From: Candidatus Hadersleviella danica
GTDB taxonomy: Bacteria > Chloroflexota > Anaerolineae > Promineifilales > Promineifilaceae
Assembly: GCA_016711405.1 (NCBI GenBank)
Contig: JADJSZ010000058.1
Location: 1 to 32,049, forward strand
DNA length: 32,049 nucleotides
Reading direction: 5' to 3'
Of this stretch, positions 1 through 8,427 are shown one piece after another (within the stretch, counting starts at the first letter, position 1; every line of letters starts with the position of its first letter). The notes beneath the pieces are model-generated. The model was not told the DNA's origin. It did not search any database and saw only the letters and a list, made by a program, of their open reading frames with translations. Position numbers and translations under genes: made by a program.

Positions 1-36
1 AGCCACGCAAGCCAATTCCTGCACGGCCGTTTCCCC
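1..36 (-). other. Duplicate of the nrdJ 3' end at window edge
   Basis: Positions 1-30 match 771-800, inside the last codons of nrdJ, at 28 of 30 bases. Read on the minus strand the segment would encode a peptide like TAVQELACVA, compared with AAQELACLA in NrdJ. It lies just downstream of the stop codon of the small secreted-protein gene and runs off the window, so I cannot tell whether it is a short fragment or the end of a second full gene. Confidence 0.6.
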
Positions 37-618
37 TCACTCCCCCCTTGTCACCACTGGCAAATAAATCGAACGCCACAACAACTCCCCCTCAAACTCA
101 ATCTTCACCACCGCCCCACGCAGAAGCACACTGCCCGTACTCATAAACAAAAACATCGTATTCTGCCCATCCGCATAAAGCGGAAATTCTGGCGGATTAA
201 AGCAAAGTTGCTTTTGGGTAACGGGTGGTTGGTCAATGTTTACAAAACCCACCGCATGGCCCAAATTGGTAATATCTGGATGCATCTCAAACCACTCCCC
301 TATATCTACTGGGTTAGCCGCCGCAAAATAAAAAACATGGCACACCGAGCTAATCCCATCCAGCGGTTGCTTAAAATCTACACTGACTGCAACGAGGCCG
401 TTCTCGCTGACCAAAAGAGGCGGGGAAGAAGGCAATTTCAAGGCTTTCGTCGCCAACGTCGTGGGCACACTTGCCTGTTGCCCATCCCCCGAGCTTGCGG
501 GCCAAACAAGCGGGGGTGCGCCCTCTTGGGCCAGCACGGCCGTATTCCCCCCACCCCACCCAGATGCCACCAACAACCCACCCATCCACAAAATAACCAC
601 CAAAACTTTCCGAGCCAT
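37..618 (-). CDS. Small secreted protein of unknown function with IYLPVV tail
   Basis: This encodes a 193-residue protein that I do not recognise. It starts with a clear signal peptide (MARKVLVVILWMGGLLVASG, then a stretch ending near ALAQ or VLAQ), so it is probably exported. The mature part is rich in Pro, Val and Phe, has two cysteines (in SSVCHVF and KQLCFNP) that could form a disulfide, and ends in RSIYLPVVTRGE. The same kind of tail closes the beta-helix protein at 8428-10035. I chose the ATG at 616-618 because GAGGAG lies about 10 bases upstream. The longer open frame to 711 is only translated tandem repeat. The gene lies downstream of nrdJ behind a repeat hairpin and is probably transcribed separately. 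Confidence 0.75.
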   Translation of the reverse strand: MARKVLVVILWMGGLLVASGWGGGNTAVLAQEGAPPLVWPASSGDGQQASVPTTLATKALKLPSSPPLLVSENGLVAVSVDFKQPLDGISSVCHVFYFAAANPVDIGEWFEMHPDITNLGHAVGFVNIDQPPVTQKQLCFNPPEFPLYADGQNTMFLFMSTGSVLLRGAVVKIEFEGELLWRSIYLPVVTRGE

Positions 619-654
619 GAATGAACTACTCCTCATAAATTTAGGCAAGAGATA

Positions 655-752
655 GAGACAAAAGATAGAGATGAGAGATAGAGATATAGGGGAACATGGT
701 TGTTCCGCCAACTAAGGCATCCTCTATCTCTATCTCTACCCTCTATCCCCCC
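655..752. repeat. Intergenic hairpin repeat of GATAGA/TCTATC words, copy 1
   Basis: The left arm (about 666-695) is built from GATAGAGATR words and the right arm (about 722-748) from CTCTATCTCTATC words, so the two arms pair into a long imperfect hairpin. The loop contains GGGGAACATGGTTGTT. A closely similar element with the same arms and loop is at 22842-22922, and a related one at 16622-16730. This is a dispersed element rather than chance low complexity. It may also end nrdJ transcripts. Confidence 0.8.
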
Positions 753-3700
753 CTACACATCGCAATTGCCAGCCAAGCAAGCCAATTCCTGCGCGGCCGT
801 CGTCAAATCCTCCTCCTCATAGCGGTAAATCTTCGCGAAATCAATGGCGGGGAACACGGCCGCCAACTTCTCATACTCCTCGGCCGAAATCTCCTCATAC
901 GGCATCTGGTCATACTGCGCGTCAAACGCAGGCAAGAACGCCATCCCCCCAATTTTGTCTTGGTGTTCCCACACCCACTTGAGCAAATCAATCACTTCAT
1001 CGTGCCGATAAGTAATCGTCACGCTCGGGTTGTGTTCGGTGTAGTGGACTTTGTTTTGGAGCCAGTATTCGCACTGTTGGATGGCTGTGCGGTCGTTGCG
1101 GGTCACGGCCGTTTTCGGCGCCTTGACAGGGAAATGCACCACCCACGTAATCGCATCCTTCGGCGTTTGGCCATTCTCGGGGTCCATCGGTACGGCCGTG
1201 TCCTTCAGCACCTTAAACACAGGCGAATGCGCCCCCACCCGCACATTGCGGATGTAATACGGCGCCCAGCGGGCGTGCAAGCCCGACGCGCTATCCAGCA
1301 ACTGCGACGAGTTGCCCGACGGCTTCACACACGTCACCGCCACCGATTGGTTGATGCCCAACTTCTCGGCATAAATGCGGTTCGTCTCCACCGCCACCTC
1401 GCGCAAGCGGGCTTGCACGACGGGGTCTTGGCTCATGGGGCTGTCCATCTGCCCGTTCAAGTCCACCCCCAGCAGTCGCTCTTCGGCGCAGTTTTCGCGC
1501 CACTGCGGCCGTAAGCCGGGGAAGTGGGTCGCCATAGATTGCAACGTGCCCAAAATAGTGGCCATTTCCACCTTGTCCACCAAGTCCGCCTCGGTATCAT
1601 CCGCCCGCGCCACGACACTGGTTAAATTGCAGAACTGCATCGGCTGAAGAATAATCTCGCCGCAATTGTGAACGTACAGCCCATTCGCATCAAAGGCATG
1701 GACGACGGGCACTGTGCAATCGTACACCTCGGCCAGCCCCACGGGGGTGATGGCTTTAATTCGCGCCACAAACCGCTCTTGGTTGGATGCGAACCACCCC
1801 GCCAACTTGTCGCCCAATGTTGGCCGCCTTGTTGGGGCAGAAAGCCCACCCGCTCTTGGAAGACAAACAAGTTGTCGTTGCTAACCACCAACTCGTGCTG
1901 GTCTTGCGTCCAATACTCTTTTGCCCCCGGCCGTCGGGCAATAGGCGTAGCCCGCCTCGCGCCGATTTGGTAGACAGTCGAGACAATCCCCAAACGGCCG
2001 AGCAATCGCTGAACCGCCTGCAACGTCTCCAAGTTGGATTGCGCCAAGGCGCACCTCTTGACCTGTGTCCCATACTCCCACCGCATCGAACAAGCTGCAA
2101 AAGCCGCTGTAAAATACCGCTCGAGGATGCGCTGAAAAAGGCAGGGGAAGGTTTTTTGTCGGCAAGCCTGTGTTGGCCACCCGGTCTTAAGCCCTAGGTT
2201 GTGTTGCAGTATTCATTGCGGGTGGTAAACAGGTTGCAAGTCGGAACGAGCGGGGATATTGGCGGTCAGGATGCCGTGCGCCATCTCAGCCATCATTTCG
2301 CTGGGCTGGCCCCAGAAGCGCAAAATAGCTTGGTTGCTCTTCGCTTCGTGGCGGGCAAACGTGCCATCCCCCACCAACAAGCCGAGAGCCACGCCACGGC
2401 CGCGCCGTGATCGTCCCTCCCAGCTTGCCCGCGCTGGTTGTGCAAGCGAATCGAATCCCCCGCCCGCAAATCTTCCCGTTTGTCCATGCGGTGGTTTGCT
2501 TTTTGCGGGTTTGGCTGGTCACTTGCAAGATGGATGGTCGGCCATGACAGTGCCCCTCTACATTCAATTCAAGGTGGGTCGCGCCCCGTGCCGAAACTGG
2601 GCCATCTGTAGTCGGGGTTTCCCATGCCACCAGCAGCCACGGTCAGCACCGGCCAGCCAAGCGGTGCCGGCGGCCATCACCACCCGTCTCGCCGTCACGC
2701 ACGGGTTCGTGCCAAAGTCGGCTTCCTTGCGCCGCTCGGGGCGGTTTTCGATGGCCGCCTTGCGGTTGAAAATCCCCGGCTCCCCCCGCCCACTCTCCAC
2801 CATATCCAACACAAAACGGGCAATCTCCTGCTGGTTCAGCTCCCGCTGGGGCCACACGGCCGAATTATTCGCATTCCAGCGCTGGCTGTTGTTCAGCCAA
2901 AAATCCCCGTCTTTGCAGTGGCGCATCTCCATATCGTCGTAATCAAACAGCGAAATCATGGCCGTGCGGCGCACCCCGCCCGAAACGGCCGCGCTCCCCA
3001 CCGCGCACATAATGTCGTGTGCGTCCAGTGTCGTCATAAAGCCGCCTTGCCGCGCCAAAATCCGCTCGCGGGCAAAGTGGAGCATCTTGCGGAGCGGTTC
3101 GGGGCCAGAAGCACGGCCGCCCTTAATTTTCAGGGGCATTCCCGCTGGGCGCACCTGCGAAAAATCAAACTCAATGTCTTCGCCCGCCATCCACGTCTCC
3201 AACCCCAACCGCAACGCATCTGCCCACCCTTCCGATGTGTCGCCGACGATGTGCTTCGGCTGTTTAATCCCCGTTTGCCGCTTGATGCGCGGCATATTCT
3301 CCACATATTGCCGCTCCACACTGTAACCCACCCCGCACCCGCTCATGGAAATAATAAGTGCTTCGACGAAGGAATCAATGCTGTCCACAGGTAAGTAAGA
3401 GCAGTTGTAGATGGCGACGTGGTTGCGCTCGGCCGCTGGCCCAGCCATGGCCAACAGGCGCATGGAGGGCATGACTTTCATGTGCAAAATGCCGTCGCGG
3501 ACGCGGTTGTACACGGCCGCATCCAACTTGTTGCCCGATAAATCGCGCAAAAAGTCCACGGCGCGGTTCACTGTCTCCACCCATGTTTCTCGCCGCCCCT
3601 TCTCGTAATTGAAGCGGGAATACTTGTCGTAAAACTGGAATTTTTGCAGTTGGGTGGGGAAATAAGCGTCCGATTCGGCAAAGGCATCTTTCACATCTTG

Positions 3701-4093
3701 GGGGATGGGGCGATGTTGGCGCAGTTTGGCGTGTTCGGCGCGGTACAAAATATACGCCTTGGCCGCTTCGTATTCGCCACCCGCTTGCAACACCATCTCG
3801 ACAATGTCTTGCACCCCTTCCACGGTGGGCAAATCAAACTTGGCGGCCACCACGTTGACGACTTGGTTGGCAATCGTTTCGATGGGGGTGCGCGGGGTGC
3901 GGCCGAGGCTGGCAAAGCATTTGCGCAGGGCGTTCTCGATGAGACTGCTCTCAAAACGGACGATACGGCCGTCCCGTTTAACAATTTGCGCGGGAACGCG
4001 CACAGGGGGCTGTTCGGCCGTTAAATGGTCGAGCCGCACGGTGCTATCGCCATTGGTGGCTTTCTCCAGCTTGCTTTCGGGCAAAGTTATCAC
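753..4093 (-). CDS. nrdJ: Adenosylcobalamin-dependent (class II) ribonucleotide reductase, interrupted by a frameshifted intein
   Basis: The enzyme reduces ribonucleotides to deoxyribonucleotides using B12. The N-extein (2702-4093, about 464 residues from the GTG) begins with an ATP-cone (VPAQIVKRDGRIVRFESSLI onward), followed by the catalytic barrel (RVRDGILHMKVMPSMRL, SGCGVGYSVERQ, GGVRRTAMISLF). It stops at FGTNP. The C-extein (753-1664, 303 residues) resumes at CGEIILQPMQFCNLT and contains VTCVKPSGNSSQLLDSASG and a C-terminal cysteine pair (ELACLAGNC). The start is GTG at 4091-4093, preceded by AAGGAGAG. The ATG further upstream lies in repeat DNA. The exteins are intact in frame. All visible damage is in the intein, so the gene is probably functional and the breaks may be consensus errors. 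nrdR lies just upstream and is probably in the same transcript. Confidence 0.93.
1665..2701 (-). other. Intein with LAGLIDADG homing endonuclease inside nrdJ, frameshifted
   Basis: The insertion begins at a Cys directly after FGTNP (codon 2699-2701) and ends with the typical intein terminus GLAEVYDCTVPVVHAFDANG then LYVHN, followed by the +1 Cys of CGEI. Cys1, the penultimate His, the terminal Asn and the +1 Cys are all present. A first LAGLIDADG-like motif (GLLVGDGTF) is near 2350-2386, and an endonuclease segment QSNLETLQAVQRLLGRLGIV follows near 1980-2045. The 1037 bp are not a multiple of three, and the conserved segments lie in different frames, so at least four or five indels are present. 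The site is the NPC/GEI position, where the +1 Cys is the thiyl-radical cysteine of class II enzymes. It is therefore an unspliced-inactive arrangement. Confidence 0.88.
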
Positions 4094-4130
4094 TGTTCTC
4101 TCCTTAAAAACTGTGTATTTGGGTTGGTAA

Positions 4131-4208
4131 ATAAAAGTGGTTAGTGGGGAGTGGCCATTGGCGAGTGAAACGCATCTCACTAACCACTCAGCCACTCGCC
4201 ACTAACCA
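4131..4208. repeat. Hairpin repeat of TTAGTGG/CCACTAA words between nrdR and nrdJ
   Basis: The left arm (about 4137-4170) is a run of GTGGTTAGTGG-like and GCGAGTG words. The right arm (about 4177-4208) is a run of CACTAACCACT and CCACTCGCCACTAACC, which is largely complementary. It sits in the 115-bp gap between nrdR and nrdJ and could act on message stability or processing between the two cistrons. Confidence 0.75.
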
Positions 4209-4658
4209 CTATTTCCCTAGTAATCGGTTAATCTCTGCCTGCACGGCCGCTAAATCTTGCAGGCGCAGGTAGACGGTGGCGAAACGAATGTAGGCCACTT
4301 GGTCGAGTAGCTTCAGTTTGGACATGACGAGGTCGCCGACGACGCGGCTGTTGACTTCTTCGACACCCATTTGTTGCAACTCCGCTTCCACTTCGTCTAT
4401 CAACCGCTCTAAATCGGCCGCGGCCACGGCCCGCTTTTCGCAAGCCAGCCGCAAGCCCGCCATGAGCTTGGTACGCGAGAACTCTTCCCGCGTGCCCCCC
4501 CGTTTGACAATGAGCGGGGTGGCCAGAATGGCGCGTTCAACGGTGCTAAAGCGGTTGTCGCACACTTGGCACACGCGCCGGCGGCGGATTCCACCACGGC
4601 CGTCGTGGGCAGTGTCTATCACTTTGGTCTTATCTTCACCACAATATGGGCATTTCAT
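4209..4658 (-). CDS. nrdR: Transcriptional repressor NrdR
   Basis: This 149-residue protein has the full NrdR layout: an N-terminal zinc ribbon (CPYCGEDKT at residue 3 and CQVCDNRF near 31) followed by an ATP-cone (PLIVKRGGTREEFSRTKLMAG onward). NrdR senses ATP/dATP and represses ribonucleotide reductase genes by binding paired boxes in their promoters. It is the normal family length. The gene lies directly upstream of nrdJ on the same strand, with a promoter carrying two NrdR-box-like palindromes about 165-210 bp upstream of its start. The arrangement predicts that NrdR represses itself and nrdJ together. Confidence 0.95.
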   Translation of the reverse strand: MKCPYCGEDKTKVIDTAHDGRGGIRRRRVCQVCDNRFSTVERAILATPLIVKRGGTREEFSRTKLMAGLRLACEKRAVAAADLERLIDEVEAELQQMGVEEVNSRVVGDLVMSKLKLLDQVAYIRFATVYLRLQDLAAVQAEINRLLGK

Positions 4659-4821
4659 GATTTTGGATTTTGGATTTTAGATTGCGGATTGGGTTCGTAG
4701 GAACGACTTTAGCCGTTTTGGGAGGAGTGGGGAGGGGGGCAGAGGGCAGAAGAGAGAGTAAGCGACTGACAGACTGAGAGACTGACAGACTAAAAGACTG
4801 CCCGACTAGCAGACGCAACAA
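4659..4821. repeat. Leader region of nrdR with reiterated GGATTTT and AGACTGAC words
   Basis: Between the NrdR boxes and the nrdR start the DNA contains GGATTTTGGATTTTAGATT words, an AACGACTTTAGCCGTT-like inverted repeat (about 4700-4717; a related copy lies near 17888-17910), and a run of GACTGACAGACTGAGAG words (about 4762-4810). No gene is visible. No obvious Shine-Dalgarno sequence precedes the nrdR ATG, which abuts the repeat. Confidence 0.6.
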
Positions 4822-4884
4822 GTCCCATATGTGGGGGTAAGCGAACTTCGTTTGTCTATATATGGGGGAATATGGAGGATTATA
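4822..4884 (-). promoter_or_regulatory. nrdR-nrdJ promoter with two NrdR boxes
   Basis: Read on the minus strand, TATAAT lies at 4879-4884 as a perfect -10 element; the -35 is weak. Immediately downstream are two imperfect palindromes that fit the NrdR-box pattern (acaCwAtATaTwGtgt): 4853-4868 (TGTCTATATATGGGGG on the plus strand) and 4822-4837 (GTCCCATATGTGGGGG). Their centres are exactly 31 bp apart, about three helical turns, which is the spacing known for paired NrdR boxes. Their location just after the -10 fits repression by occlusion. Confidence 0.75.
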
Positions 4885-5121
4885 GCACGGCCGAGGGGGG
4901 CAAGCCGTGAATCTTAAATGTTTTGGAGGGATAGTACCAGAGGGGGGACTGGAACGGCCGTGCGACTACCTCGAGTGAGAAACGGCTCCTTCTCCCATAT
5001 TTTAACGCAATGTTTACTGCTGATTGTGGGGCAAAGAGGTGGTAGGGGGTTACAAGTTACAAGTTACAAGTCGCTTTACCACCTGTAACTTGTAACTTGT
5101 AACCTGCAACCTCCCCACCCC
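4885..5121. other. Intergenic region with TACAAGT/ACTTGTA hairpin
   Basis: No gene is seen. At about 5048-5108 three GTTACAA words are followed, after a short loop, by repeated TGTAACTTGTAAC words, giving a strong hairpin just after the stop codon of the methyltransferase gene. Two CGGCCG words lie at about 4888 and 4955, outside any coding region. Confidence 0.7.
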
Positions 5122-6651
5122 TTAATACTCTGGCTCAATCTCCCCTTTGCGCCGCGCCATGAAATCGCGCAGGGCTTCATCGGTGGCGGGGTCGAGGGGG
5201 GGCTGGGTGTAATCGCGCAGAATTTGCTTGACTTTGGTGCTGGCACGGCCGTAAGCATCCTGCGCCCCGTTTAACTGCCACGCCTCGGCCGCGTCGTAAT
5301 CGAACAACTCCGCCCGATAAAAGGCGTTGCGGAAGTGGCGCATGGTGTGGCTACTGCCCAAATGATGGCCACCGGGGGGCACTTCCTGCATGATGGCCTC
5401 CATCGCCCATGCGTCCTCGCTCCAATCCACCCCTTTCAGGTAGGTGTGGTACATCCCCAACAGTTCGCAATCCAGCACAAACTTTTCGTAGCCCGCCACG
5501 AGGCCATTTTCCAGCCAGCCGGCGGCGTGGAGGATGAAATTCGGCCGTGTCATGAGCGAGGGGAGCATGGCCATGACCGATTCATAAGCAGATTGGGCAT
5601 CGGCCAGCTTGGAGCTGGAGTAAGCCCCAGCGGCGCGGAAGGGCAAGCCATAACGCCGCGCCATTTGGCCGCTCAGGTAGAGCGAAAGCTGGCTTTCGGG
5701 GGCACCAAAGACGGGTGCGCCCGTCTGCAAATCTATGACAGCTTGGAAGGAGCCGTAGATGCAGGGGGTGCCGGGGTTGACCATTTGCGTAAACACAATG
5801 CCCGCCAACGCTTCGGCATTCAGTTGGGCAACCGTGCCTGCAATGGAGACTGGCCCCATCGCCCCGGAGAGGATGAAGGGGGTCATCATGACGATTTGGT
5901 TGGCGCGGGCGAACACTTTAATCGTGCCCAGCATCTTGTCATCGAGGCGGCGGGGACTGCTGACGTTGATGGTGCAGTGCAGGCCGTGTTTGGTTTTGAG
6001 CGTCTCCTCGCCGAACAAGATTTTGCCCATTTCGATGCTGTCTTGGGCGTTGCGGGCCATCGTGCTGGTTCCCATAATCGGCTTATCGCCGTATTTGATG
6101 TGGGCGTAGACGATGTCCATGTGCCGTTCGTGGAAGGGCAGGTCGGCCGGCTCGACAATCACGCCCCCTTGGTGGTGCAGGTAGGGGGTGCTTTGGGTGA
6201 GCTTGACGAAGTTGATGAGGTCTTGGTAGGTCGCGTCGCGTCGGCCGCGCTCTCTATCCATCACAAACGGGGGGCCATAGACGGGGGAGAAGATGACGTG
6301 ACGGCCGCCGTAGATAATGTTGTTGGCAGGATTGCGGGCAATTTGGGTGAATTGGCGCGGGGCTTTGGCGATGTATTCTTCGACAAGGGCGGGGTCAAAA
6401 GTGGCCACATCCCCGACGACTTTAGCGCCGTGCTGGCGCAAAATCTGGCGCGATTCTTCGTCGTAGAAGGCGATGCCTGCTTCGGCCAAGATTTGGAGTG
6501 ATTTGTCGTGAATCATCTGCTCCCGTTCGGCATCGGCCAGTTCGTACACGGGGAGATGGTTGAGGGGTTGGACAATGTGGGCTGTTTTTTCGGCCGCGTG
6601 GCCTGCCTGTCGCCGTTCGCGCCGTCCTGCTAGTTTGCGGTCAGTTGTCAT
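5122..6651 (-). CDS. MttB-family (trimethylamine/glycine-betaine type) corrinoid methyltransferase
   Basis: This 509-residue protein belongs to the MttB superfamily. It resembles the family over its whole length, for example GGRHVIFSPVYGPPFVMDRE, the TSTMARNAQDS segment, GAMGPVSIAGTVAQLNAE, and the C-terminal PPGGHHLGSSHTMRHFRNAF. These enzymes move a methyl group from a quaternary or tertiary amine to a corrinoid protein. The frame has no internal amber codon, so it is of the non-pyrrolysine class (MtgB-like), whose known members use glycine betaine and related quaternary amines. The substrate cannot be told from sequence. No corrinoid protein or second methyltransferase gene is adjacent. 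The ATG at 6649-6651 has only a weak CAGAGG upstream. The gene is flanked by hairpin repeats on the 3' side and by a minisatellite upstream. Confidence 0.88.
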   Translation of the reverse strand: MTTDRKLAGRRERRQAGHAAEKTAHIVQPLNHLPVYELADAEREQMIHDKSLQILAEAGIAFYDEESRQILRQHGAKVVGDVATFDPALVEEYIAKAPRQFTQIARNPANNIIYGGRHVIFSPVYGPPFVMDRERGRRDATYQDLINFVKLTQSTPYLHHQGGVIVEPADLPFHERHMDIVYAHIKYGDKPIMGTSTMARNAQDSIEMGKILFGEETLKTKHGLHCTINVSSPRRLDDKMLGTIKVFARANQIVMMTPFILSGAMGPVSIAGTVAQLNAEALAGIVFTQMVNPGTPCIYGSFQAVIDLQTGAPVFGAPESQLSLYLSGQMARRYGLPFRAAGAYSSSKLADAQSAYESVMAMLPSLMTRPNFILHAAGWLENGLVAGYEKFVLDCELLGMYHTYLKGVDWSEDAWAMEAIMQEVPPGGHHLGSSHTMRHFRNAFYRAELFDYDAAEAWQLNGAQDAYGRASTKVKQILRDYTQPPLDPATDEALRDFMARRKGEIEPEY

Positions 6652-6664
6652 GGGGCCTCTGGGG

Positions 6665-6720
6665 GGAAGGTGAAAGGTGGAAGGTAAAAGGTGATAGGTG
6701 GGAAGTGGAAGGTGTTTTGT
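6665..6720. repeat. Short AAGGTGGAAGGT-type direct repeats
   Basis: About seven imperfect copies of an AAGGTGRAAGGT word lie immediately upstream of the methyltransferase start. I see no complementary arm, so unlike its neighbours this run does not form an obvious hairpin. Confidence 0.6.
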
Positions 6721-6725
6721 TTTGG

Positions 6726-6990
6726 TGAGTACTTGAATAGTTTATGAGTACTGAATAATTTATATGAGTACCAAATATTTATGGAGTACCAAAATAATTT
6801 ATATGAGTATCCAAATAATTTAGTTGAGTACCCAAATATTTATGGGTACCCAAATAGTTTGTGTTTGTGGGTACCCAAATAGTTTGTGTGGGTACCCAAA
6901 TAGTTTGTGTGAGTACCCAAATAGTTTATGTGAGTACCCAAATAATTTATGTGAGTACCCAAATAATTTATATGAGTACCCAAATGTTAC
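6726..6990. repeat. Minisatellite of about 13 units of a roughly 21-bp GAGTACCCAAATAATTTAT-like repeat
   Basis: Thirteen units begin with GAGTA or GGGTA followed by CCCAAATA and an AT-rich tail. Spacing is 18-25 bp and mostly 21. Units near the right end are nearly identical and those at the left are degenerate, which fits growth by slippage from one side. The 21-nt period leaves open frames on both strands (a heptapeptide GYSHKLF on the minus strand), but I do not regard these as genes. There are no spacers, so this is not a CRISPR array. The region 6652-7112 contains no gene. Confidence 0.9.
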
Positions 6991-7009
6991 TATTGGCTTC
7001 TTTTTTATC

Positions 7010-7083
7010 AACCGCGGAGAGCGCGGAGGGCGCGGAGGGTTCTCTGGTATTTCCTCCGCGTTCTCTGCGCCCTCCGCGGTTCA
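7010..7083. repeat. CCGCGGAGRGCGCGGAGG inverted-repeat element
   Basis: The left arm (about 7011-7040) is AACCGCGGAGAGCGCGGAGG-like and the right arm (about 7053-7082) is CTCCGCGTTCTCTGCGCCCT then CCGCGGTT, forming a long GC-rich stem. Elements built from CGCGGAG/CGCAGAG words are widespread intergenic repeats in several bacterial phyla. It lies between the minisatellite and the ilvE terminator. Confidence 0.8.
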
Positions 7084-7112
7084 CCCCCCCGCCCCACGGC
7101 CGCACCCACCAA

Positions 7113-7151
7113 CAAAAAACCCCTTGCCCAGAGAAGGTTCCGTGCAAGGGG
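7113..7151 (-). terminator. Rho-independent terminator after ilvE
   Basis: On the minus strand CCCCTTGC (7144-7151) pairs perfectly with GCAAGGGG (7120-7127) across a 16-nt loop and is followed by TTTTTTGTT. It lies about 35 bp after the ilvE stop codon. Confidence 0.85.
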
Positions 7152-7185
7152 CGGGTGGTTTGGGGTTCCCGTGGGGGGAAATGGG

Positions 7186-8250
7186 CTAGATGGTATGAAT
7201 CCAGCCGTAGGGGTCGGGGACACGGCCGTACTGAATATCAGTCAGGGCCTTGTACAAATGGCTGGCCACGGGGCCAACTTGGCCATCGCCCACTGTGTAA
7301 TCTTGCCCCTTGTAGCCAAATTTGCCCACAGGGGAGACGACAACGGCCGTGCCACAGCCAAACGCCTCCGTAATCTTGCCCGACTGAATATCGGCCAACA
7401 CCTGCTCCACCTCCAACAACTCCTCGGCCACTTCGTAGCCCAAATCGGGGGCAAGGCGGAGCAACGAATCGCGGGTGATGCCCGCCAAAATGCTTCCCGT
7501 CAGGGCAGGGGTCACCACCTTCTTGCCCTCATAGACAAACATGATGTTCATCGTGCCCACTTCTTCGATATAACGGCCTGTCACCGCATCCAGCCAAAGC
7601 ACCTGCACGTATCCCTTTTGTTTGACTTGTTCGGAAACGTACAAGCTGGCCGCGTAATTGCCACCCGTCTTGGCCGCACCCGTGCCGCCCTTCACGGCGC
7701 GGCGATATTCGTCTGAAATAAAGACGGGCACGGCCGACATCCCTTGGGGATAGTAGTTGCCCACAGGGCAGGTGATGATGAAGTGCAGGTAGGAGTGGCT
7801 GGCTTTTACGCCAATGCCCGCTTCGGTGGCAATCATGGTCGGCCGAATATAGAGCGAGGAGCCATCGGCGCTGGGAACCCACGCTTGGTCTGTTTCCACC
7901 AACTTGGCAATGGCCAAGACGTGGTCTTCCACGTCTACAGTGGCCATGCTCATCCGTTCGGCCGAAAAGTTAAACCGTTTGGCGTTCTCCCACGGCCGAA
8001 ACAGGTTGACGTGTCCGTCGGGGGTGCGATACGCCTTCGTGCCCTCGAAAATCTCTTGGGCATAGTGGAACACCAACGCGGCGGGGTCGAGCGTGATGGG
8101 TTCGTAGGGGCCGATTTCGGCCGCGTGCCAGCCCACCTCGGCCGTGTACTTCTGCCGAAACATGTGGTCGGTGAAGTTCTGGCCAAAGGCCAACTGGGTC
8201 GGAATCGGCTTGCGGTCGGCCGTGGGGACAAGATTCAATTGAATATCCAT
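7186..8250 (-). CDS. ilvE: Branched-chain amino acid aminotransferase
   Basis: This 354-residue class IV (fold-type IV) aminotransferase carries out the last step in Val, Leu and Ile synthesis, moving an amino group from glutamate to branched 2-oxo acids with pyridoxal phosphate. The PLP lysine is K194 in GTGAAKTGGNYAAS. Other family marks are FEGTKAYR near 68, the LYIRPTMIATEAGIGV block near 133, and EEVGTMNIMFVY. Length matches the long bacterial/eukaryote-like IlvE type. The ATG at 8248-8250 has AAGGAA about nine bases upstream. A good terminator follows, so it looks monocistronic. Confidence 0.95.
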   Translation of the reverse strand: MDIQLNLVPTADRKPIPTQLAFGQNFTDHMFRQKYTAEVGWHAAEIGPYEPITLDPAALVFHYAQEIFEGTKAYRTPDGHVNLFRPWENAKRFNFSAERMSMATVDVEDHVLAIAKLVETDQAWVPSADGSSLYIRPTMIATEAGIGVKASHSYLHFIITCPVGNYYPQGMSAVPVFISDEYRRAVKGGTGAAKTGGNYAASLYVSEQVKQKGYVQVLWLDAVTGRYIEEVGTMNIMFVYEGKKVVTPALTGSILAGITRDSLLRLAPDLGYEVAEELLEVEQVLADIQSGKITEAFGCGTAVVVSPVGKFGYKGQDYTVGDGQVGPVASHLYKALTDIQYGRVPDPYGWIHTI

Positions 8251-8276
8251 TACAAATGTTCCTTGGGGGGGTATTA

Positions 8277-8427
8277 GTCGGTCAGTCGGTCAGCTAGTCA
8301 GTCGGTCAGCTAGTCAGCTAGTCAGCTAGTCAGCTAGTCAGCTAGTCAGCCAGTCAGCCAATAGGTTTGCTAAGGAGGACTGAAAGGCTGACAAGCTGAG
8401 AAGCTGAGAAGCTGACAAGCTGAGACG
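8277..8427. repeat. Hairpin repeat of GTCAGCTA / AGCTGAC words
   Basis: The left arm (about 8277-8362) is roughly ten units of GTCGGTCA or GTCAGCTA. The right arm (about 8378-8425) is CTGACAAGCTGAGAAGCTGA-type words, which are partly complementary. The whole fills the gap between the beta-helix gene and ilvE on the same strand. It is the longest of the locus-specific reiterated hairpins in the window. Confidence 0.8.

Noticed and set aside
619..711. Longer N-terminus for the secreted protein at 37-618
   Set aside because: The extra residues are translated TCTATC repeat, and the downstream ATG has a Shine-Dalgarno and begins a proper signal peptide.
696..1514. Long plus-strand open frame antisense to nrdJ
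   Set aside because: It is a shadow frame of the GC-rich nrdJ coding strand, as are the other long antisense frames (for example 5335-6501 and 18426-19280).
5122..6651. Pyrrolysine-containing MttB
   Set aside because: The frame has no internal amber codon.
6726..6990. CRISPR-like array
   Set aside because: The units follow each other without unique spacers and vary in length; it is a minisatellite.
6820..7011. Heptapeptide-repeat protein (GYSHKLF) on the minus strand
   Set aside because: It is only the translation of the 21-bp minisatellite and has no start context or homology that I recognise.
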